DNA of 64,000 bases, taken from NCBI GenBank assembly GCA_036267355.1, contig DATAWG010000125.1, positions 1 through 64,000 of the forward strand. Direction: 5' to 3'. Below, piece after piece: positions 1 through 6,411 of the stretch (its first letter is position 1; every line of letters starts with the position of its first letter). Under the pieces are notes generated by a model. That model was not told where the DNA came from and ran no database searches. It was given only the letters and a program-made list of their open reading frames with translations. A program made the position numbers and the translations under genes. This stretch comes from Pirellulales bacterium. GTDB taxonomy: Bacteria > Planctomycetota > Planctomycetia > Pirellulales > DATAWG01.

Positions 1-2
1 TA

Positions 3-188
3 GGGCCTGAGGAACATGCCCCCATGTTAGCGGCCATTCGCCAGGACTTTTTCCACTACACGCCCTTGCGAACCAAATATCTCGACAGTTCTCGCCCCAT
101 CGCCACCGTGCAACGACTTACGGCGAAAAAACTTGGAAAACTTGCCGCCAACGGGAATTTTGTTCGACGGCTGGGGAAGTTGGACTAG
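3..188 (+). CDS. C-terminal 61 residues of a gene cut by the window start; unknown product
   Basis: The frame is open from the first bases and stops at TAG 186-188. It encodes a basic tail with residues HYTPLRTKYLDSSRP near the middle and a Lys/Arg/Leu-rich end (AKKLGKLAANGNFVRRLGKLD without its last residue). The codon choice looks coding. I do not recognise the family, and no catalytic motif is visible in so short a piece. A dispersed inverted repeat starts at its stop codon, as after several other genes here, which supports this being a true gene end. The start and main domain lie outside the window. Confidence 0.45.
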   Translation, partial: GPEEHAPMLAAIRQDFFHYTPLRTKYLDSSRPIATVQRLTAKKLGKLAANGNFVRRLGKLD

Positions 189-312
189 CCCGAAGCGTTA
201 GCGAGGAACGAACCGCAACGGCGGCATCGTCTCGCTACCTGGCTGCAACGCACATTGCATTAGCGACGGGCGAACCCGATATGGAGCGCGTCCTCGCTAA
301 CGCTTCGGGCTT
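186..312. repeat. Dispersed inverted repeat, 'agcccgaagcgttagcgagg' family
   Basis: The left arm begins at the stop codon of the preceding gene (tagcccgaagcgttagcgag, 186-205). A reverse-complement arm (cctcgctaacgcttcgggct) lies at about 293-312. The same arms occur at 28910-28971 and, more diverged, at 54397-54523. The element could form a long-stem hairpin in RNA. It is non-coding. Confidence 0.75.
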
Positions 313-334
313 GTGTTGCTGAAGCGTATGCCAC

Positions 335-497
335 TGGCTTTGCCAGCGTTTGCAGCGGAGATGGCGTCAACTCGCGGGGCATCCTCGCTAACGCTTCGGG
401 TTTGTGTGCTGAACCGTGTGCACAGTGGCTTTGCCAGCGTTTGCAGCGGAGATGGCGTCAACTCGCGGGGCATCCTCGCTAACGCTTCGGGTTTGTG
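335..497. repeat. Direct duplication: 72-bp unit in two copies, period 91 bp
   Basis: Positions 335-406 and 426-497 read identically. Both contain gccagcgtttgcagcggaga and end in cctcgctaacgcttcgggtt plus tgtg. The right arm of the preceding inverted repeat therefore appears three times (about 293, 383 and 474). This looks like local tandem amplification of half of a dispersed hairpin element. Short open frames across it are by-products of the repeat. Confidence 0.8.
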
Positions 498-522
498 GTT
501 TGAGACCGATCGTAACCACGGC

Positions 523-906
523 TCAGGCCACCGCGACCGGCGATTCTCGCAGGGCACGGCGGGCGTGAAGCTTTTCGGCCAGCGGTTGGCGAGCCGAGGA
601 AAAGGCCCGCTCGCCGGGATTCGCCGCGCCCGCCCGGCGAACCGTCCGGCGTTTTGCGGTCGCAGATTTTTTCGGGTGCGCGGCCTCGACGGCGGCCTCG
701 ACGGCGGCCTTTGCAAATAACCCGGCCACGGTGAGCGATCCGTCGATTTGCTCGTCTTCGTCGGGCAACTCGGCCCGTTTCACACGCACCTGTCGCGGCG
801 CCTCGACGCCGACCCGCACTTGCTTGCCGCGCACATGAAGGATCGTGATGAAGATGTCTCGGCCGATTTGAATCCGTTGGTCAACCTTCCGTGTCAGTGC
901 CAGCAT
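523..906 (-). CDS. csrA: Carbon storage regulator CsrA with a long basic C-terminal tail
   Basis: CsrA is a small RNA-binding post-transcriptional regulator that binds GGA motifs near ribosome binding sites. Residues 1-48 match the family closely: MLALTRKVDQRIQIGRDIFI at the start, then a VRGKQVRVGVEAPRQVRV core that includes the GVEAP strand-turn used for RNA binding. Normal CsrA has 55-75 residues. Here the frame continues to 127 residues, with an acidic stretch (ELPDEDEQID), an Ala/Val/Glu repeat (AAVEAAVEAA, from a 12-bp DNA repeat near 682-714) and a Lys/Arg-rich end. The tail may be disordered and may add nucleic-acid affinity; that is inference. No flagellar genes are nearby. The function of the core is clear; the role of the tail is not known. 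Confidence 0.9.
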   Translation of the reverse strand: MLALTRKVDQRIQIGRDIFITILHVRGKQVRVGVEAPRQVRVKRAELPDEDEQIDGSLTVAGLFAKAAVEAAVEAAHPKKSATAKRRTVRRAGAANPGERAFSSARQPLAEKLHARRALRESPVAVA

Positions 907-1263
907 GGCAGGCTCCTTTGCCGAATTTCTAGTGTCAAACGAATGTTTGCCGGGGATAAGATCAGTTGAACGAGACCGGGCCTAATGCAGCCCGCGTGCC
1001 AGAGCGAGGCAAAAATCGCGCAATTCATCCCAACCGGCAGGCGGTGTTCGTGTTAGAGAAATTCAGCGAATTATCTGACGCCCGCGTTCACCGATCCAAA
1101 GATTACAATTCGCCTGCTTGGAAATGTCGATGCCGAGTGCGGTTGGCTTCATCGCTGCTACGTGTGCCACTGGCTTTGCCAATGCCTTCGTGTGCCACAG
1201 CGCTTCGTGCAGCGGCGCCGAACGGCACTGCGCACTGACAGAGCCCGATCCGCATACTTCACC
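907..1263. other. Intergenic region with repeat remnants
   Basis: This is the upstream region of csrA (minus strand), which ends against the 3' end of the next minus-strand gene. I see no convincing gene. At about 1163-1200 there are two partial copies of the 'gtgccactggctttgcca' repeat family, seen in full as an inverted repeat at 56581-56655. No clear promoter was identified. Confidence 0.5.
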
Positions 1264-2007
1264 TCACCCCGCGGGGGCGTCGCGGCGGGCTAGTTGGTCG
1301 CGGAGTTTGGCGGCTAGCTCGTATTGCTCGGCGGCGACGGCGTCGGCCAGTTGCTCGTTGAGCGTTCGGCCGACTTGATAGTGGGCCCGAACCGATTCTT
1401 TCAGTTCCACCAGCCGGGCCACGAGTTCGTCCGACTCGAATTGTTCGAGCAATTCGTATTGGGCGAACAGCTCGCGAAATTTGGCCAGCCCGCGGTTGAT
1501 CTCTTCGATCGCGGCCTCGGGGCCGTGCTCTTCCAATTCTGCCAGCGACCCGGATTGCACCCGGTGGAACAGCACGAACGGCCGGTATTGCTCGTGCGAC
1601 ATCGTCCATTCTTCGTCAGGTGAATAATGCTGGACGAAATCCATGAACGCCAGGCTATGATCGGCATCGGTCGCGGCCCGGCGAAATTCGCGCAGCGCCA
1701 GCCAGCAAATTCGCCGGTGATAGTATTGAAAGAATTCGCGATCCGCCTCGGCACATTGCTCGGCCGAGAGCTCGAATCCGTCCCCTTCCCGAATCGACTC
1801 GGCGACGAGAAAGTCGAAATAGGTTTCATTGCCGCCGGGGCGCTCCCCGTCGGGCCGGCCGTCGACCTCGAGCTGCAGCACTCCGAGATCGATCCGCATT
1901 TGGATCAATTGCCGGCCATCGCCCCCCTTCACCAAGCGCGCAAGCACCTCACCCGGCCGGAACGGCCAGCCTTGAAGAACGCGGTCGATATCGAACCGTC
2001 GAGGCAT
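1264..2007 (-). CDS. UVR (UvrB/UvrC) motif-containing protein
   Basis: The 247-residue protein starts MPRRFDIDRVLQGWPFRPGE. The same frame is open upstream to 2232, but conservation-like composition begins here. The N-terminal two-thirds is a globular region rich in charged and aromatic residues (ETYFDFLVAES, EFFQYYHRRICWLALREFRR). The last 40 residues carry a UVR motif, a helical hairpin (LNEQLADAVAAEQYELAAKL then RDQLAR), as in UvrB and UvrC, where it mediates protein contact. UVR-motif proteins that are not nucleases also occur in stress regulators such as McsA and in uncharacterised planctomycete proteins. Excision-repair catalysis cannot be inferred, because no GIY-YIG or helicase motif is present. 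The start is uncertain; no Shine-Dalgarno site is visible. Confidence 0.7.
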   Translation of the reverse strand: MPRRFDIDRVLQGWPFRPGEVLARLVKGGDGRQLIQMRIDLGVLQLEVDGRPDGERPGGNETYFDFLVAESIREGDGFELSAEQCAEADREFFQYYHRRICWLALREFRRAATDADHSLAFMDFVQHYSPDEEWTMSHEQYRPFVLFHRVQSGSLAELEEHGPEAAIEEINRGLAKFRELFAQYELLEQFESDELVARLVELKESVRAHYQVGRTLNEQLADAVAAEQYELAAKLRDQLARRDAPAG

Positions 2008-2390
2008 GGGTTGGGTAATCGGGAAACGATCAATCACGCCGGCATGCTGGCGGCGCTCTGCCACCCTGCGTCTGCCACCGTGCGGTTGTGGAATTATAAC
2101 CAGAAGGCTATTCGGCGAACTACCTCCGCTCGATGCCAGACTTGCCGTTGGATCGCCAATTATCGGCTCGTGCAATCGTGGAGCATGTAGAGTTCCCACG
2201 CTACGTGGTTCGGGTACCGCGTCTGTTTGCATTCACGGACCAGCTTGGCTTGAAGTTCGCTGGCCGATTCTCCCGATTCGGATAGACAGCACCCCTAGGC
2301 GGGCGTAAACTATCGGGTTCCCAGTGCCCGTGGGTGTGGACTCGCGCCCGCTGGCTTGTATGGCAAGCAAACCCTTTCAAAGGAGGATCC
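2008..2390. other. Divergent intergenic region upstream of rpsU and the UVR gene
   Basis: This 383-base stretch separates two divergently transcribed genes and should contain promoters for both. The only site I can place with confidence is the rpsU ribosome binding site at 2379-2386. The frame of the UVR gene stays open across most of the region, so a longer N-terminus for that protein cannot be excluded. Confidence 0.4.
2379..2386 (+). promoter_or_regulatory. Strong Shine-Dalgarno site for rpsU
   Basis: aaaggagg lies four bases before the GTG at 2391. It is one of the few near-perfect Shine-Dalgarno sites in the window. It fixes the S21 start at GTG rather than at an in-frame ATG further upstream (2334), which would add about 19 residues not seen in S21 proteins. 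Confidence 0.85.
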
Positions 2391-2585
2391 GTGGTTAAGT
2401 TGAACGTACGGGATCGCGAGTCGATCCAAGAGGCAGTTCGCCGCTTTCGAAAGCTAGTCGAAAGGAGCGGAATCAAAAAGGAAATGCGGCGTCGAGAGTA
2501 TTACGAAAAGCCGAGCGAGACACGCCGGCGAGCCCGATTGCGAGCCGAGCGCCGTGCCCGTCGGGCTCGACAGTTCGGGATCTGA
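2391..2585 (+). CDS. rpsU: 30S ribosomal protein S21
   Basis: The 64-residue protein reads [20 protein letters not shown] and continues with [20 protein letters not shown], then a C-terminal Arg-rich stretch ([20 protein letters not shown]). This is the S21 signature: a short beta segment, a helix-turn-helix and a highly basic tail that contacts 16S rRNA near the anti-Shine-Dalgarno region. Length and composition are normal for the family. The start is GTG, chosen from the strong upstream Shine-Dalgarno site. The gene stands alone. An inverted repeat lies about 100 bases downstream and could act in termination or mRNA stability. Confidence 0.95.
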   Translation: MVKLNVRDRESIQEAVRRFRKLVERSGIKKEMRRREYYEKPSETRRRARLRAERRARRARQFGI

Positions 2586-2690
2586 GCAACATTTTCATGT
2601 TCGGCGCGGCGCGGCCGGACGTCGGTCGGCGCGTTGAGTATTGGGTAAGGTCGAGCGGACGATTATCTCGGCGCTTGTCTCATAATGGCT

Positions 2691-2759
2691 GCCATGCCCA
2701 CGGCTTTGCCTGGGCATGTAAACCGAAAAAACATGCCCACGCCAAGCCGTGGGCATGGC
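2691..2759. repeat. Inverted repeat, 'gccatgcccacggctttgcc' family
   Basis: The left arm (gccatgcccacggctttgcc tgggcatg) and right arm (catgcccacgccaagccgtg ggcatggc) flank a 13-base A-rich loop. The two arms pair almost completely, giving a long hairpin between rpsU (plus) and the 3' end of the response-regulator gene (minus). It could serve as a bidirectional terminator; there is no clear T-tract. Confidence 0.75.
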
Positions 2760-2819
2760 ACCCGACTGTCGAAGTTGTATTCTCGGCTATCCAAACCCGC
2801 AACGGCCGAGTTGGGCCAC

Positions 2820-3269
2820 TTAGGGAGCGGTCGGCTCTGAATCGATCTCCGATTGAAAACCGCGCAGAATCGATTCGAGTTGCGTCGGGTTGACCGGCTT
2901 GAGTAGATGCAGGTCGATCCCCGCTTCTGCGCTGCGGCGGCGATCCGATTCCCGTCCAAAACCGGTTACGGCGATCAGCAGTGGGAGCGGCCTCTGGCGA
3001 TCGCCGCTTTTCCGCCTGCTTTGGCTGATTTGCCGCGCAACCTCGTGGCCGTCCATGCCGGGCAGCCCAATGTCGAGCAGCAAGACATCAGGCTTTTCCT
3101 TCCGCGCCGCTTCGATTCCAGCCGGACCGTCGGTTGAGATGCTCACCTGATGGCCGTATAGGCGCAGCAGGATTGCCATGGTTTGCGCGCTGTCGGCGCC
3201 GTCTTCGATGATGAGAATCCGCAGCCCCCCGCGGCGATCGCCGGTTGGATTGTTGTTAGACGAGGACAT
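2820..3269 (-). CDS. Single-domain response regulator
   Basis: The 149-residue protein has a receiver domain and no output domain. Residues 17-23 form the first strand (RILIIEDG, with acidic Glu22 and Asp23). The phosphoacceptor is Asp66 in DVLLLDIGLPGMDG. Thr102 (IAVTGFG) and Lys124 (LLKPVNP) complete the CheY-like active site. It probably relays phosphate from a hybrid histidine kinase to another partner; the partner gene is not in the window. The first 15 residues (SSSNNNPTGDRRG) are likely disordered. The neighbours are rpsU and a Crp-type regulator, so the genomic context gives no partner. Confidence 0.9.
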   Translation of the reverse strand: MSSSNNNPTGDRRGGLRILIIEDGADSAQTMAILLRLYGHQVSISTDGPAGIEAARKEKPDVLLLDIGLPGMDGHEVARQISQSRRKSGDRQRPLPLLIAVTGFGRESDRRRSAEAGIDLHLLKPVNPTQLESILRGFQSEIDSEPTAP

Positions 3270-3550
3270 TCAGCTCGGATCGCCTTCCTTGGTGCATCCG
3301 GTCCGGCGTGTTTTCCACCGCCCTGCGATGCAGGTTGTTCGCCTTTAATGTATGCCTGATCGTGCCATCGGATCAGTCCGGAAACGTACTCCTGGCGCCG
3401 GCAGTTGGGGCAGTCAAAGGCCGCGCCGGGCTCTCGCGGTCGAGCGCGGCGCCCGAATGACGAAAGCTTCGATTGAATGCATGACTCCGCCGACTTATGC
3501 TAGAAGGTTCAGGATTTTTCTAGGTGTTTTTTCCCGACAGCATCAAGCCG

Positions 3551-4264
3551 ATGGTTAACGACCAGCCATTTTGTCCGCCGATTCGGAATCGATTGCTTGC
3601 CAGTTTGCAACCCCAAGAATTGCAACGCTTGTGGGGCCTGCTCGAACCACTGCACCTGGAAATACGCACGCCGATTTACCTGGCCGGCGAGCCAATCGAG
3701 TGCGTGTATTTCCCCTTGAATTGCGTCGTCTCCGCAATGACCGTCATGGAAAACGGCAGCGCCATTGAAGTGGCCACGATCGGCAATGAAGGCTTGGCCG
3801 GCTTGACATCGTTCTTTGGCGGCGAAATTTCTCCCTACGCGGCGATGGTGCAACTACCGGGCGATGCCCTGCGAATGCAAACCTCCCAGCTCCGCGAATT
3901 CGCAGCCGAACATCCTTCGTTGCGCAAGGCGCTGATTCACTACAACACGGCGTTTGCCACGCAGGTCGCCTACGCCGTGGCGTGCAATGGATTGCATACG
4001 ATCGAAAAACGCTGTTGCCGCTGGCTGCTGATGACGCGCGACCGCATCGGCGCCGATTTGCTGCCGCTGACCCACGAATTCCTGGCGATCATGCTCGGCG
4101 TGCGGCGAGCGAGCGTCACCGAAGTTTTGCAGCCTCTGCAAGCCGGCGGCATGATTCGTTGCGGCCGGGGAGCAATTGAAATCGTCGACCGCACCGGCCT
4201 CGAGGCGATCGCGTGCGAATGCTATCGAAGCGTCAAAAAAGCATTTGCATACTTGATGGGCTGA
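3551..4264 (+). CDS. Crp/Fnr family transcriptional regulator
   Basis: The 237-residue cytosolic DNA-binding protein has an N-terminal cyclic-nucleotide-binding-like beta roll (about 30-130: TPIYLAGEPIECVYFPLNCV, then VATIGNEGLAGLTSFFGG), a long dimerisation helix (LRKALIHYNTAFATQVAYAV) and a C-terminal winged helix (PLTHEFLAIMLGVRRASVTE, VLQPLQAGGMI). I see no Cys set for an iron-sulphur cluster as in Fnr. The beta roll lacks the full cAMP-binding RxxS-type signature, so the ligand is unknown. ATG 3551 was chosen; an earlier in-frame ATG at 3524 would add nine residues. A long hairpin repeat follows the gene. Confidence 0.85.
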   Translation: MVNDQPFCPPIRNRLLASLQPQELQRLWGLLEPLHLEIRTPIYLAGEPIECVYFPLNCVVSAMTVMENGSAIEVATIGNEGLAGLTSFFGGEISPYAAMVQLPGDALRMQTSQLREFAAEHPSLRKALIHYNTAFATQVAYAVACNGLHTIEKRCCRWLLMTRDRIGADLLPLTHEFLAIMLGVRRASVTEVLQPLQAGGMIRCGRGAIEIVDRTGLEAIACECYRSVKKAFAYLMG

Positions 4265-4318
4265 CTCGCTCGCCGCCCGGCATGGCGTCTTTTTATCGCC
4301 GCGTCGAACTCTGGCTCG

Positions 4319-4416
4319 GGCTCGGCCGAAAAATAACTTCAGTTTCTGAACCCCTCGCCCTGCCCTCTCCCGCAAGGGGAGAGAGGACGGTGGAGAAGCT
4401 ATTTTTCGGCCGAGCC
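4319..4416. repeat. Inverted repeat, 'ctcggccgaaaaataacttc' family, copy 1
   Basis: The outer arms ggctcggccgaaaaataact (4319) and gaagctatttttcggccgag (to 4416) pair with one mismatch. An inner GC-rich palindrome (ctctcccgcaaggggagag) sits between them. The same element occurs at 22495-22591, 24366-24463 and 43563-43659. The outer stem plus inner stem would make a branched or extended hairpin. It is non-coding here, between the crp-like gene and the AAA ATPase. Confidence 0.85.
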
Positions 4417-4644
4417 TCACTCGCTCCTCGTTGCTCGGCTGCCCTTCCGTCGCCAACGGAATATCCTGCAAAACCGTGCCGGATAAAATCCCTCCCGGCG
4501 ACCCGGCGAGTTTGACGTTCCACCGCATCAGACCTAGGTTTGCTTTAGACCGGATGATGCGCGCGGGCGAGCGAAACGGCAGGCGGAGTTTCACTCGGCT
4601 CGGGCGAGCAAGGGGCGGATCGCGCGTCGACCGATGAGACAACC

Positions 4645-6282
4645 ATGAGTTCTACTGCCGACCACTCCGTCCCTTGCTCCCCCGGGCCGGGTGTTCCGCC
4701 CATTGCCGACAGTTCCAGAGCTACGGCGGCGCCGATGACCGACGCCGCCGTCGAGAATCTGCTCGCTCGGCTGGCCGGCCGTGGAACGCCTTGCGATGGC
4801 TCGCCCGAGGCAGACCCGTATCGAGCCATCGCGGCAACACAGCCCGAGCCGGCCCTCGCAAAGCCGAACCAAGGCGATGCGCTCGAGAAACAACGCCGCG
4901 AAAAGCTCGACGAACTGCTCGGCCGGATCGCTCACCTCACCGCCGGAGCGACCAGCCCGGCCGCCGCAGCCGCGGGCGGGGCTGCGCCCACGGGCGTTCA
5001 TTCCCACGGATCGCGGGCGAAAAACGAGTTCTTTCCCGAGGAGCCGACCTCGCTGCAGGCGGCCAAGCTCACCGAGAGCGAAGTCGAAGGCCTCGTGCTG
5101 AAGTATCTGCTCTCCTGCGGCAATGCCAGTGGCCGCGACACCGCCGAGCAGGTCAAGCTGCCGTTCGGCGTCCTGGAAGAAATGCTGCGGCAAATGAAGA
5201 ACGACCAATGGGTCGTGTACCGCTCGGCCGCGGCGATGAACGACTATCAATATCAGTTGACCGACAAAGGCCGGGAGCGGGCCCGCCGTCTCTCCGAACA
5301 TTGCACCTACTTCGGCTCGACGCCGGTGTCGTTGACAGAATACATCGCCAGCGTCGCGGCCCAATCGATGACCACGCAGCATCCCACGGCCGACGATCTG
5401 CGCCGCGCGTTTTCGGATTTGCTCATCAATTCGGCCATGCTCGCGCGGCTGGGGCCGGCGATCAATTCCGGCCGCGGGCTGTTTCTGTATGGCGCCGCCG
5501 GCAACGGAAAAACGAGCATCGCCGAGCGAGTCACGCGGGCCTTCGGCGAATTCATCTGGATCCCGCGGGCGATCGGCGTCGACGGCGAGATTATCCGCCT
5601 CTTCGATCCCAGCAACCACGACGAAGCGCCGATCGAAAGCACGGGCGGCTTGCTCGACAATCGCAAGATCGACAAACGGTGGGTGCGGATTCGGCGGCCC
5701 ACGATCGTCGTCGGCGGCGAATTGACGATGGATAATCTCGAGGTGACACGCAACACGTCGACCGGTATCTGCGAAGCGCCGATGCAATTGAAAAGCAATT
5801 GTGGCACGCTCGTGATCGACGACTTCGGCCGGCAGCGAATGAGCACCGACGAACTGTTGAACCGCTGGATCGTGCCGCTGGAAAAACGCTTCGACTTCTT
5901 GAACTTGCCCAACGGCAAGAAAATCCAAGTTCCCTTCGATCAACTGATCATCTTCTCGACGAATTTGCAGCCGAGAGACTTGGTCGACGAAGCCTTCTTG
6001 CGGCGGATTCCTTACAAGATCGACGTTGTCGATCCGTCGGAAGAAGAATTCCGCGAGTTGCTGAAGCTCATGGCCCCGAAAGTCGGCTTCGAGTACCGGC
6101 AGGAACCGATCGACTATCTGATCGAGAAGCACTACAAGCAAGGCGGCCGGCCGTTTCGCAATTGCCAACCGCGCGATCTGCTGATGCAGGTGCGGAATTT
6201 CTGTTTCTTCCAAGGCCGCCCCCTCGAACTCACGTCCGAATACTTCGACCGCGCCGTGGAGAACTATTTCGCGGTCATTTAG
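4645..6282 (+). CDS. AAA-family ATPase with a winged-helix-like segment
   Basis: The protein has 545 residues. The first 130 are Pro/Ala-rich and probably disordered. Residues about 145-215 resemble a winged helix ([20 protein letters not shown], then [15 protein letters not shown]). The ATPase domain follows: Walker [10 protein letters not shown] at 283-291, Walker B LVIDDFG around Asp392-Asp393, a sensor-1-like IIFSTNLQP and a conserved [14 protein letters not shown] arginine-finger-like stretch. Proteins of this design are common in planctomycetes and are usually annotated only as ATPases with chaperone-like activity. The substrate is unknown. The gene stands alone between two repeat- or intergene-rich areas, with the dehydrogenase gene next on the same strand. 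The start ATG has no good Shine-Dalgarno site. Confidence 0.8.
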   Translation: MSSTADHSVPCSPGPGVPPIADSSRATAAPMTDAAVENLLARLAGRGTPCDGSPEADPYRAIAATQPEPALAKPNQGDALEKQRREKLDELLGRIAHLTAGATSPAAAAAGGAAPTGVHSHGSRAKNEFFPEEPTSLQAAKLTESEVEGLVLKYLLSCGNASGRDTAEQVKLPFGVLEEMLRQMKNDQWVVYRSAAAMNDYQYQLTDKGRERARRLSEHCTYFGSTPVSLTEYIASVAAQSMTTQHPTADDLRRAFSDLLINSAMLARLGPAINSGRGLFLYGAAGNGKTSIAERVTRAFGEFIWIPRAIGVDGEIIRLFDPSNHDEAPIESTGGLLDNRKIDKRWVRIRRPTIVVGGELTMDNLEVTRNTSTGICEAPMQLKSNCGTLVIDDFGRQRMSTDELLNRWIVPLEKRFDFLNLPNGKKIQVPFDQLIIFSTNLQPRDLVDEAFLRRIPYKIDVVDPSEEEFRELLKLMAPKVGFEYRQEPIDYLIEKHYKQGGRPFRNCQPRDLLMQVRNFCFFQGRPLELTSEYFDRAVENYFAVI

Positions 6283-6411
6283 GGCCCGCTGATGTAGGTC
6301 AAGTGAGCCGACGGGGCGGTGTTCACCTTGCTTCAGGTTGAATGCGGGAGGACATAATACTCTCACGCTCTGCCGCGTGCATCTTGCTGCGCCGCTCGGC
6401 CGCAGAATAGC

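Noticed and set aside
335-497. Regular repeats that might be a CRISPR array
   Set aside because: Only two copies, 72 bp repeat with a 19 bp gap, and the sequence belongs to dispersed hairpin elements. No cas genes are present.
966-1238. 90-codon frame upstream of csrA
   Set aside because: It runs through repeat remnants, has no family resemblance and begins with a poor start codon.
4591-6366. 591-codon frame opposite the AAA ATPase gene
   Set aside because: It is a complementary-frame artefact of high GC; the plus strand has Walker A and B motifs in order.
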